Origin: Intestinibacter bartlettii
Lineage (GTDB): Bacteria; Bacillota; Clostridia; Peptostreptococcales; Peptostreptococcaceae
Length of the DNA: 64,000 nucleotides
Reading direction: 5' to 3' (one strand)
NCBI RefSeq assembly: GCF_000154445.1
Contig: NZ_DS499568.1
A program made the translations under genes and the position numbers. Positions 55,424 through 63,381 of the stretch are shown here, piece by piece. Under the pieces are notes generated by a model, which saw only the letters and a program-made list of their open reading frames with translations, was not told the origin of the DNA and made no database searches. Numbering within the stretch: the stretch's first letter is position 1; every line of letters begins with the position of its first letter.

Positions 55424-55452
55424 TGTTGATATGTTGATAATATTGTGGATAA
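55424..55452 (-). promoter_or_regulatory. DnaA-box cluster
   Basis: Three same-orientation sites in 29 bp: TGTTGATAT, TGTTGATAA and TGTGGATAA, i.e. ATATCAACA, TTATCAACA and the consensus TTATCCACA on the minus strand. Confidence 0.5.
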
Positions 55453-55501
55453 CTAGATTATAAACTGTATAAAACTAATAAAAATTGAATAATAAAATAA
55501 A

Positions 55502-55548
55502 AAAAAGTCATCCTAATATTAAGTAATTATAAGAAAGGATGACTTTTT
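55502..55548 (+). promoter_or_regulatory. Terminator-like hairpin enclosing the ribosome site of the M3 peptidase gene
   Basis: AAAAAGTCATCCT (55502-55514) pairs perfectly with AGGATGACTTTTT (55536-55548), with a 21-nt loop. The ribosome site AAAGGA (55534-55539) enters the 3' arm, and the start codon ATG follows the T run at 55549. It could end the spoIIE transcript and also hide the ribosome site. Confidence 0.7.
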
Positions 55549-57510
55549 ATGAGCAAAAAGTTAAATAAAATAGTAATTATAGTATTTGCAACGGTTTTAG
55601 TGAGCAGTATTTTTTATGGAATAAATAAATTTAATCAAAAAGAAAATTATATTGAAGCATCATCGAAAAATAGCGAGGAAACAAATTGCCTATTAGATAT
55701 CAATAATTATAAAAGTGTGAGGTCTATTTTAGATGATAAAAACAACAAAGAAAATAAAGAAGATGAAGAAACAAAGTCCAATTATAAATATGTGACTTGG
55801 AATTTGCAATCTTTGTATCCATCCGATGAAGCATGGGAAAAGGAGTTATCAAAATTTGAAAAAGACATAAGTGAATTAGATAATTATACTGGGAAAGTAA
55901 CTAAATCAAAAACCCATTTTATATCAGCACTTAAAATTAAAGAAAAGTTCGATATAAAATTAGAAAAATTATATGCTTATGCAAAATTAAATAAAGATAT
56001 AAATAAAAACTCTTATAAATATTTAGATATGATAAACAAGATAGGTACAGTAGACTCAAAATACAGTAGGATTTGTTCAGATTTAGAATTAGAAATACTT
56101 AAACTATCTGACTCTACATACAATGAATATTTAAAAAGTAAAAAAGTAAATAAAAGATATAAAATGTATTTAGAAGAAATTCGAAAAAGTAAAGAACATT
56201 ATTTAGATGAGAAATCAGAAGATATTATAAATAAAATGGGAAATATAGTTTCACTGCCATCAAATGTATATGATTTATTTACGAATATGGATAAAAAGAG
56301 TGAGGATACACCATCAGAGTATTCTTCTAAAATTAGATCCTCAGATAGAAATACTAGAAAAACAGCGTTTACAAATGAATTTGTTATATATAATGACAAT
56401 ATTAATACTTTATCAGGATTATTAGTTGGTCAAGCAAATAAAAATATATTTTTCTCTAATGTAAGAAATTATAATTCAAGCTTAGAAATGTATTTGGAAG
56501 GTGACGAAGTAGACACAAAAATATATAACAATTTAATAGATACAGTAGGAAAAAATAGTGAGAGCTTGCATAAGTATATTTCTCTAAGAAAAAAATTATT
56601 AAACATAGATAAAGTACATTATTACGATATGTTTGCCCCTATAGTTGAAGAACAAAATTCAGAAATATCATATGATAAAGCTATATCACTTGCTTATGCA
56701 GCATTAGGCCCACTTGGAGACCAATATGAAGATATTGCATATAAAGCATTTAATGAAAGATGGGTAGATGTATATTCTAATGAAAATAAAGTGGGTGGTG
56801 GATATTGTTTATCTGTCTATGCAAACCATCCATATATATTACTTAACTATGATAATTCGCTAGATTCTGTATCAACTTTAGTGCATGAATTAGGACATGG
56901 AGTATATAGTTATTTAAGTCAAAAGAATCAAAAATATTATAATGCTCAACCATCAATATTTACACATGAAGTAGCATCAACTACAAATGAGGCATTGTTA
57001 TATGAGTTTTTAATAAAGAATGCTGGAAATGACAAACAAAAAGCATATTATATAACTCAATATATGGACTTTATAAAAGATACACTTTACACACAAACTA
57101 TGTATGCTGAGTTTGAAAGAGATGTTCATAATATGTTAGAAAATAATGAAAATGTAAATACATTAGTATTAAACGATTTATGGTCACAATTATTAAAAAA
57201 ATATTATGGAAAAGACTTTGAAGTAGACCCATTGGCTATGATAGGATGGTCCAGAATACCACATTTCTATAATAGTTTTTATGTTTACAAATATGCAACA
57301 GGTTGTAGCAGTGCTATTAGTTTTTCTCAAGATATATTAAAAAATGGACCAGAAAACTATATGAATTTCTTAAAAAAAGGAAGTTCTGATAAGCCGATTA
57401 ATTTATTAAAGAGTGCAGGGATTGATTTAAGTAATAAAAAAACAATTCAAGTTAGCATCGATAAATTCAACTCATTATTACAAGAATTGGAAAAGTTAAC
57501 TAATAATTAA
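55549..57510 (+). CDS. Exported M3-family (PepF-like) oligoendopeptidase
   Basis: 653 residues. The catalytic zinc site is LVHELGHGVYSYL (HExxH at about 446-450) with the third ligand Glu in FTHEVASTTNEALLYEF about 25 residues on, as in oligoendopeptidase F. Unlike the usual cytosolic PepF (about 600 residues) it has an N-terminal basic/hydrophobic segment, KLNKIVIIVFATVLVSSIFYG, a signal peptide or membrane anchor, then a low-complexity linker to about 90. It therefore probably acts outside the membrane. It stands alone, with a hairpin over its ribosome site. Confidence 0.9.
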   Translation: MSKKLNKIVIIVFATVLVSSIFYGINKFNQKENYIEASSKNSEETNCLLDINNYKSVRSILDDKNNKENKEDEETKSNYKYVTWNLQSLYPSDEAWEKELSKFEKDISELDNYTGKVTKSKTHFISALKIKEKFDIKLEKLYAYAKLNKDINKNSYKYLDMINKIGTVDSKYSRICSDLELEILKLSDSTYNEYLKSKKVNKRYKMYLEEIRKSKEHYLDEKSEDIINKMGNIVSLPSNVYDLFTNMDKKSEDTPSEYSSKIRSSDRNTRKTAFTNEFVIYNDNINTLSGLLVGQANKNIFFSNVRNYNSSLEMYLEGDEVDTKIYNNLIDTVGKNSESLHKYISLRKKLLNIDKVHYYDMFAPIVEEQNSEISYDKAISLAYAALGPLGDQYEDIAYKAFNERWVDVYSNENKVGGGYCLSVYANHPYILLNYDNSLDSVSTLVHELGHGVYSYLSQKNQKYYNAQPSIFTHEVASTTNEALLYEFLIKNAGNDKQKAYYITQYMDFIKDTLYTQTMYAEFERDVHNMLENNENVNTLVLNDLWSQLLKKYYGKDFEVDPLAMIGWSRIPHFYNSFYVYKYATGCSSAISFSQDILKNGPENYMNFLKKGSSDKPINLLKSAGIDLSNKKTIQVSIDKFNSLLQELEKLTNN

Positions 57511-57621
57511 AGTGACAAAAGTATATTAATAAGGTAAAATAATACTTAAATATGATAGTTTATTTAATAATAAATTTAGGATATATATTTGTATACAATT
57601 GATTTTGGAGGGAGAAATTAT

Positions 57622-58560
57622 ATGCAAAAGAAAATAAAAAAAGCTGTAATACCAGCTGCTGGACTAGGTACTAGATTTTTGCCAGCAACAAAGGCACAAC
57701 CTAAAGAAATGTTGCCAATAGTAGATAAACCAACTTTACAGTATATAATAGAAGAAGCTGTAGCATCAGGTATAGAAGAAATACTTATAATTACAGGAAA
57801 AAATAAAAAATCTATAGAAGATCACTTTGATAAATCTGTTGAGTTAGAATTAGAATTAGAACAAAAAGGAAAAACAGAACTATTAGAGATAGTTAGAGAT
57901 ATATCACAAATGGTTAATATATACTATATAAGACAAAAAGAGCCTAAAGGACTTGGTGATGCCATTTATTGTGCTAGAAGTTTTATAGGAGATGAGCCTT
58001 TTGCAGTAATGCTAGGTGATGATATAGTAGATAATGATGTTCCTTGTTTAAAACAATTAATGTCGGCGTATGAAGAATATAGAACAACTATACTAGGAGT
58101 TCAGACAGTTGCGCCAGAAGATGCAAATAAATATGGAATAATAAATGCAAGATATATAGAAGATAATGTTTATAAAGTTAAAGATTTAGTTGAAAAACCT
58201 GAACCAGGAAAACAACCATCTAATATCGCAATATTAGGAAGATATATAATAACTCCAGAAATATTTGAGATTCTTGAAAACCAAGCACCAGGTAAGGGTG
58301 GAGAAGTACAATTAACAGATGCATTAAAAACTTTATCTAAAAAAGAAGCTATGTATGCATACGAATTTGAAGGAAGAAGATATGATGTTGGAGATAAATT
58401 AGGATTTTTAGAAGCAACCGTTGATTTTGCTCTAAAGAAACCTGAACTAAAAGACTCATTTATGGATTACCTAAAGAAAGTATGCAAAGAAACAAACATT
58501 GAAAAAGAAGTTGCATTAACTGAGGATTCAGAATCTAAGGACAAAAAGGTAATAAAATAG
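57622..58560 (+). CDS. galU: UTP--glucose-1-phosphate uridylyltransferase
   Basis: 312 residues. Makes UDP-glucose. Nucleotidyltransferase motifs: KAVIPAAGLGTRFLPATKAQ, KEMLPIVDKPTLQYIIEEAV, MLGDDIVDN, LVEKPEPG and RRYDVGDKLGFLEATVDF. The ATG at 57622 follows GGAGGGAG; the in-frame start at 57589 has no ribosome site. It can use glucose-1-phosphate made by the phosphorylase in this window. A mini-gene follows 15 nt later. Confidence 0.96.
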   Translation: MQKKIKKAVIPAAGLGTRFLPATKAQPKEMLPIVDKPTLQYIIEEAVASGIEEILIITGKNKKSIEDHFDKSVELELELEQKGKTELLEIVRDISQMVNIYYIRQKEPKGLGDAIYCARSFIGDEPFAVMLGDDIVDNDVPCLKQLMSAYEEYRTTILGVQTVAPEDANKYGIINARYIEDNVYKVKDLVEKPEPGKQPSNIAILGRYIITPEIFEILENQAPGKGGEVQLTDALKTLSKKEAMYAYEFEGRRYDVGDKLGFLEATVDFALKKPELKDSFMDYLKKVCKETNIEKEVALTEDSESKDKKVIK

Positions 58561-58575
58561 AGAGAGGTAATAGAA

Positions 58576-58689
58576 TTGGCTAAGAGTAAACAAGCTAAAA
58601 TGAATAAAATAATAGCCATTGGAATAGCAGCAATATTACTTATTACGAGTATAACCACATTAATAAGTGTTATTTCATGGTATTTATAA
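58576..58689 (+). CDS. Small single-helix membrane protein (DUF4044-like)
   Basis: 37 residues: a basic N terminus, MAKSKQAKMNK, then one hydrophobic helix, IIAIGIAAILLITSITTLIS, and a short polar end. Size and layout resemble the DUF4044 mini-proteins of Firmicutes. TTG start with AGAGAGGT about 8 nt upstream. It lies between galU and a strong terminator, so it is co-transcribed with galU. Function unknown. Confidence 0.7.
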   Translation: MAKSKQAKMNKIIAIGIAAILLITSITTLISVISWYL

Positions 58690-58694
58690 AATTT

Positions 58695-58755
58695 AAAACA
58701 AAAAGAATACCGAAAGCAGATTTAAAATTGCTTTCGGCATTCTTTTTGTTTTTGA
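58695..58755 (+). terminator. Very long terminator after galU and the mini-gene
   Basis: 24-bp stem with one mismatch: arm 58695-58718 (core AATACCGAAAGCA) with 58729-58752 (core TGCTTTCGGCATT), rich in A on the left and T on the right, so usable on both strands. Confidence 0.92.
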
Positions 58756-58831
58756 CAAATGTTTTCCAAATATATAAAAGCAATTTAATCTAAAAATATT
58801 CATAAAAAATGCATTTATTCCCACTAAATAG

Positions 58832-58859
58832 TAGACATTAATCCTAGATAATGTATAAT
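58832..58859 (+). promoter_or_regulatory. Probable promoter of glpX
   Basis: TAGACA (58832-58837), 16-nt spacer, TATAAT (58854-58859). Confidence 0.5.
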
Positions 58860-58957
58860 ATTAGAGGTGATAATAAATAAAAAAGTTAAAAAGTATATAT
58901 AATTTTAGATAATTAGAATGATATAAATTTAAAATACTTATATAAAAGGAGAAAATA

Positions 58958-59959
58958 ATGGATAGAAATTTAGCATTAGAGCTTGTAAGAGTTACAGAGG
59001 CAGCAGCATTAGTTTCATCACAATTTATGGGAAGAGGAGATAAAAACGGAGCTGATGGTGCAGCTGTAGAAGCTATGAGAAGAGCCTTTGAATCAGTAAA
59101 AATAAAAGGTGAAGTTGTAATTGGAGAAGGGGAAATAGATGAAGCTCCAATGTTATATATAGGCGAAAAAGTTGGTAGTCAAGAAGAAGGAACTATGGAA
59201 GTTGACATAGCAGTGGATCCACTTGATGGAACAGAATTAATAGCAAAGGGACTTCCAAATGCAATAGCAGTAATAGCTATGGGTAAAAAAGGTTCTTTAT
59301 TAAATGCACCAGATACATATATGAAAAAAATAATTGTAGGACCAAAAGCAAAAGGTGTTATAGATTTAGATAAAAGTGTAGAAGAAAACATTATTGATGT
59401 TTCAAAGGCATTAGGCAAGAAAACAACTCAAATGACAATTATGGTTCAAGATAGAGAGAGACATAATTATATATTTGAAGTTGCTAGAAAATTAGGATGC
59501 AAAATAAGAATGTTTGATGCTGGAGACGTGGCAGCGGGTATAGCAACTTGTTTTGAAGAAACAGGTGTAGACATGCTTATGGGAATCGGTGGAGGACCAG
59601 AAGGTGTTATAACTGCAGCTGCTATAAAATGTATGGGCGGAGATATGCAAGCCCAAATATACCCATTAAGTGATGAAGAAAGGGAAAGATGCCATCAAAT
59701 GGGATATTTAGATTCTGATATAGAAAAAAAATTAACTATTGATGATTTAGCAAAAGGAGATGACTTATTCTTTGCAGCTACAGGAATTACAGAAGGTAAC
59801 TTATTAAAAGGTGTAGTTAATATAGGCGGAAATAAAGCAAGAACAGAATCTGTAGTTATGAGAGGTAGAACAGGTACTATAAGATTTGTTAATGCTATAC
59901 ATAATCTAGATAAAAATGAAATATTAATAGATTTAATGAAAAAATATAATATGGAATAA
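58958..59959 (+). CDS. glpX: Fructose-1,6-bisphosphatase, class II
   Basis: 333 residues. Gluconeogenic phosphatase of the GlpX type. Motifs: GRGDKNGADGAAVEAMRRAF, IGEGEIDEAPMLYIGE, the metal site VDPLDGTELIAKG (about 84-96), AGDVAAGIATCF and GIGGGPEGVITAAAIKCMGG. AAAGGAGA lies before the ATG. It precedes rho, as in many Clostridia. Confidence 0.96.
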   Translation: MDRNLALELVRVTEAAALVSSQFMGRGDKNGADGAAVEAMRRAFESVKIKGEVVIGEGEIDEAPMLYIGEKVGSQEEGTMEVDIAVDPLDGTELIAKGLPNAIAVIAMGKKGSLLNAPDTYMKKIIVGPKAKGVIDLDKSVEENIIDVSKALGKKTTQMTIMVQDRERHNYIFEVARKLGCKIRMFDAGDVAAGIATCFEETGVDMLMGIGGGPEGVITAAAIKCMGGDMQAQIYPLSDEERERCHQMGYLDSDIEKKLTIDDLAKGDDLFFAATGITEGNLLKGVVNIGGNKARTESVVMRGRTGTIRFVNAIHNLDKNEILIDLMKKYNME

Positions 59960-59973
59960 TGATATAAATTTTG

Positions 59974-60036
59974 AAAATCAGTGTAACTTTAGAATGAAGA
60001 AAATAGTATCTTAACTAAAGGAACACTGATTTTTTA
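59974..60036 (+). terminator. Terminator after glpX
   Basis: AAAATCAGTGT (59974-59984) pairs with ACACTGATTTT (60023-60033), with an inner CTTTAG/CTAAAG helix, then TTT. Confidence 0.85.
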
Positions 60037-60092
60037 TTAGTTAAATAATTATTTTTTAATAAAGTGAAAAAATATGTATTTTATTTTATTTA

Positions 60093-60122
60093 TTGACCAT
60101 AATACAAGAAAAATGATATTAT
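60093..60122 (+). promoter_or_regulatory. Possible promoter of rho
   Basis: TTGACC (60093-60098), 18-nt spacer, TATTAT (60117-60122). It implies a leader of about 95 nt. Confidence 0.4.
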
Positions 60123-60223
60123 TAATTTGTTATTATGTTCGAACTTAAGTATATACCTTTTCTTTTTCATACCGTTTATTTCCAAAATATAATTAAAAAC
60201 TAAAAAACAAGGAGGTCTAGTTT

Positions 60224-61873
60224 TTGAATATGGAAAACACAAATCTAAGTGATTTAAATAATCAAACTTTAGCTCAACTCAGACAAACCGCAAAAGAGCT
60301 AAATATTAAATCAGTTACTAAGTATAAAAAAGCAGAACTGATTGAACAAATAAAGGAACATGCTAATAAATTAAAAAGTAATGATACGGATCAATTAAAA
60401 CAAGACAATAAAAGAGAACACAGCAATGGAGAGCCGGAAAAAACTTATAGTATGAAAAAGGAAGAAAAAAATACTCAAATAGATGACGAAAAAAGAAATG
60501 ACAATACAGAGAATGTAAAACAAATAGCATACAAATCTGAAAATAGAAATAATAAATACGAAAATAAAAATTACACAAAAAACAACAATCAAGCAAATAC
60601 AAATAATCAAAGAAATTATAATAAATTTCAAAAAAATGATGCTAAACAGCAAAATAATGAAAATAAACTTTCTAATAATGATATAAAAACTCAAAAAAAT
60701 AACAACATAAAAGGAAATTATACACCTAAAGTAGTTGAAGAATCTAAGATAATTAACGAATTTAATACTTCAAAAGAAGATGAAGTAATAGGTGTATTAG
60801 AAATACTACCAGATGGATTTGGTTTCTTAAGAGGTTCAAATTACCTATCGACAGAAAATGATGTATATGTATCACCTTCTCAAATAAGAAGATTCAATAT
60901 GAAAACAGGAGATAAGGTAAGAGGTATAACAAGACATCCAAAAACAGGGGAAAAATTTAGGGCACTTTTATTTGTACAAAAAATAAATGATGAAGATCCA
61001 GAAACTGCAATACAAAGAAAAGCCTTTGAAACATTAACTCCTATATATCCACAGGAACGATTAACTTTGGAAAAACAACCAAATGAAATATCAACAAGAT
61101 TAATAGACTTGATATCACCAATAGGAAAGGGACAAAGGGGATTAATTGTTGCGCCTCCAAAAGCTGGTAAAACGATTCTTTTAAAAAGTATAGCTAATAG
61201 TATAGTTAAGAATTATCCAGATGTAGAATTAATAGTATTATTAATAGATGAAAGACCAGAGGAAGTTACTGATATGAAGGAATCAATTGATGCTGATGTT
61301 ATATATTCAACATTTGACCAAGTATCAAGCCATCATGTAAAAGTTGCCGAAATGGTTTTAAATAGAGCTCAAAGACTTGTTGAACACGGTAAAGATGTAG
61401 TTATATTACTAGATAGTATCACTAGATTAGCAAGAGCGTATAACTTAACTATTTCACCAACAGGAAGAACTTTATCAGGTGGTTTAGACCCAGGGGCATT
61501 ACATGGGCCTAAGAAATTCTTCGGTGCTGCTAGAAATATAAGACAGGGTGGTTCACTTACAATACTTGCAACTGCATTAGTTGAAACTGGTTCAAGAATG
61601 GATGATGTAATATTCGAAGAGTTCAAAGGAACTGGTAATATGGAATTAAACTTAGACAGAAAATTAGCTGAGAAGAGAATATTCCCGGCAGTGGATATCT
61701 ATAAATCTGGAACAAGAAGAGAAGATTTATTATTAACAGATAAAGAAAAGACTGCTTTATGGAAATTAAGAAAAGAAATGAGCAATAGTTCTATATTAGA
61801 AGTTACAGATAATGTGTTAGAAGCATTAAAAAGAACAAAAACTAATGAAGAGTTTATAAATAATATAAAATAA
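60224..61873 (+). CDS. rho: Transcription termination factor Rho with long Asn-rich insertion
   Basis: 549 residues. Order: SAP-like N-terminal helices (about 10-50, LAQLRQTAKELNIKSVTKYK), a disordered Asn/Lys/Gln-rich insertion (about 51-172), the OB-fold RNA-binding domain (about 185-255, GVLEILPDGFGFLRG), then the hexameric ATPase with Walker A APPKAGKT (about 310-317), Walker B VVILLDSITRLARAYN and the R-loop region TLSGGLDPGALHGPKKFFGAAR. It ends transcripts by 5'-3' RNA translocation. TTG at 60224 is 7 nt from AAGGAGGT and is preferred over ATG at 60230 (13 nt). The insertion recalls the prion-forming region of Clostridium botulinum Rho. Confidence 0.95.
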   Translation: MNMENTNLSDLNNQTLAQLRQTAKELNIKSVTKYKKAELIEQIKEHANKLKSNDTDQLKQDNKREHSNGEPEKTYSMKKEEKNTQIDDEKRNDNTENVKQIAYKSENRNNKYENKNYTKNNNQANTNNQRNYNKFQKNDAKQQNNENKLSNNDIKTQKNNNIKGNYTPKVVEESKIINEFNTSKEDEVIGVLEILPDGFGFLRGSNYLSTENDVYVSPSQIRRFNMKTGDKVRGITRHPKTGEKFRALLFVQKINDEDPETAIQRKAFETLTPIYPQERLTLEKQPNEISTRLIDLISPIGKGQRGLIVAPPKAGKTILLKSIANSIVKNYPDVELIVLLIDERPEEVTDMKESIDADVIYSTFDQVSSHHVKVAEMVLNRAQRLVEHGKDVVILLDSITRLARAYNLTISPTGRTLSGGLDPGALHGPKKFFGAARNIRQGGSLTILATALVETGSRMDDVIFEEFKGTGNMELNLDRKLAEKRIFPAVDIYKSGTRREDLLLTDKEKTALWKLRKEMSNSSILEVTDNVLEALKRTKTNEEFINNIK

Positions 61874-61957
61874 AAATTTACAAATCTTGTAATGAATTAA
61901 ATTTTCAAATAAAAAGAAAAATAACTAATAATAAACATTAAAGAGTTTTAAAAATGC

Positions 61958-61986
61958 TTGAACCCGTTAAAAACATATGGTATAAT
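61958..61986 (+). promoter_or_regulatory. Probable sigma-A promoter of rpmE
   Basis: TTGAAC (61958-61963), 17-nt spacer, perfect TATAAT (61981-61986). Confidence 0.65.
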
Positions 61987-62063
61987 GGGATAGTTGATAT
62001 TGAAGAAGTAAAAAAATTAGTATAATTAATTTTAAAATAAAAAAGAAAAAAGAGGTGACAATG

Positions 62064-62264
62064 ATGCAAAAAGATATACAACCAAAATACAATGAAGTAG
62101 AAGTACGTTGTGCTTGTGGAAATACTTTCATGGCTGGTTCAACTAAGGACGAAATAAGAGTTGAGATTTGTTCTGAATGCCATCCTTTCTATACTGGTAA
62201 ACAAAAGAATATAGAAAAAGGTGGAAGAATCGACAAATTCAAAAAAAGATTCAACATGGAATAA
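62064..62264 (+). CDS. rpmE: 50S ribosomal protein L31, zinc-binding form
   Basis: 66 residues. MQKDIQPKYNEVEVRCACGN, then EICSECHPFYTGKQKNIEKGGRID. The CxC and CxxC Cys residues mark the zinc (C+) form of L31. Of three close in-frame starts (GTG 62055, ATG 62061, ATG 62064), the last has 6-nt spacing from AGAGGTG and gives the family N terminus. Confidence 0.95.
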   Translation: MQKDIQPKYNEVEVRCACGNTFMAGSTKDEIRVEICSECHPFYTGKQKNIEKGGRIDKFKKRFNME

Positions 62265-62278
62265 TATTCGAAAAAAAC

Positions 62279-62306
62279 AGGGGTTGGTTTTCCAACCTCT
62301 ATTTTA
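62279..62306 (+). terminator. Terminator after rpmE
   Basis: AGGGGTTGG (62279-62287) pairs with CCAACCTCT (62292-62300), one G-U pair, then ATTTTATT. Confidence 0.8.
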
Positions 62307-62459
62307 TTATGCATATGAATATGTCCTTACTACATTAAATAATGTAGAAAAGATTTTTTGTTTTATAACATGCCCTTTTTTAATACTATAAATTTGATAT
62401 AATAATAAATGTATAAATTTTAAATATAATATACTTAATCGCGGGTTAAGGAGAAAATT

Positions 62460-63371
62460 ATGAACAAAGAAAAACTAGGGAAAGTTGGAGGACAGGCTGT
62501 AATAGAAGGAGTAATGATGCAGTCACAAGATTATAAAGCTGTTGCAGTTAGAAAATCTAATGGGGAGATAGAAGTAAAAAAAGAAAAAATCAAAAGCTGG
62601 GTAAAAGATAAAAAAATAGATAAAATTCCATTTTTAAGAGGGGCTTTTATTTTAATAGATACAATGATAAGTGGAATTAATAGCTTGAATTTTTCTTCAT
62701 CATTCTTTTTGGATGAAGATGAGGAAGAGGATGCTATAGATAAATTTCTTAAAAAAGTATTTAAAGATAAGGCTAATGATGCAATAATAGCAGTATCTTT
62801 AATAATATCGTTATTATTTTCTATCGGAATTTTTGTTTTAATACCTACATTTATAGGTGGATTATTTGCAAAATTTATAAATAATCATATAGCGCTTAAT
62901 TTAATTGAAGGTATAATCAGAATAGCGATACTAATAACTTATATGGCATTAGTTTCTTTAAACTCTGATATAAAAAGGGTATTCCAATATCATGGAGCGG
63001 AGCATAAATCTATTTATTGTTATGAAAATGATTTAGAGCTTACAGTAGAGAATGCTAAAAAATTTGGTAGATTACATCCTAGATGTGGGACCAATTTTTT
63101 ATTTATAGTTATGTTTACATCAATAATATTATTTTCATTTTTCGGATGGCCAAATCCGTTATTAAGGGTGGCAATAAGAATTATATGTATCCCGATTGTT
63201 GCCGGAATAGCATACGAAATAATAAAATTTCTTGGGAAATATAATAATATTTTGAGTAAAATTGTTGCATATCCAGGAATGATGATGCAAAAAATAACAA
63301 CAAATGAGCCGGATGATGAACAACTTGAAGTTGCATTAGTAGCATTAAAGGCTGTATTAAATGAAAACTAA
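62460..63371 (+). CDS. DUF1385 membrane protein
   Basis: 303 residues, three or four membrane helices (about 110-235). Family hallmarks are KVGGQAVIEGVMMQSQDYKAV at the N terminus, YHGAEHKSIYCYEN (about 178-191) and RLHPRCGTNFLF. The molecular role is unknown, though the family is almost always beside rpmE and prmC-prfA in Clostridia, as here. AAGGAGA lies before the ATG. Confidence 0.92.
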   Translation: MNKEKLGKVGGQAVIEGVMMQSQDYKAVAVRKSNGEIEVKKEKIKSWVKDKKIDKIPFLRGAFILIDTMISGINSLNFSSSFFLDEDEEEDAIDKFLKKVFKDKANDAIIAVSLIISLLFSIGIFVLIPTFIGGLFAKFINNHIALNLIEGIIRIAILITYMALVSLNSDIKRVFQYHGAEHKSIYCYENDLELTVENAKKFGRLHPRCGTNFLFIVMFTSIILFSFFGWPNPLLRVAIRIICIPIVAGIAYEIIKFLGKYNNILSKIVAYPGMMMQKITTNEPDDEQLEVALVALKAVLNEN

Positions 63372-63381
63372 GAGGTAGTTT

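Larger units (their letters stand above)
55222..55548. other. Intergenic region with DnaA-box cluster and pepF leader hairpin
   Basis: No gene seen. There is a small hairpin with TATCTATA/TATAGATA near 55289-55310. TGTTGATAT (55424-55432), TGTTGATAA (55432-55440) and the perfect minus-strand DnaA box TGTGGATAA (55444-55452) lie close together, and the leader hairpin of the next gene is at the right end. Confidence 0.5.

Noticed and set aside
60363..60694. Minus-strand hydrophobic frames opposite the Rho insertion
   Set aside because: Phe/Ile/Leu-rich translations are the mirror of Asn/Lys-rich codons, not genes.
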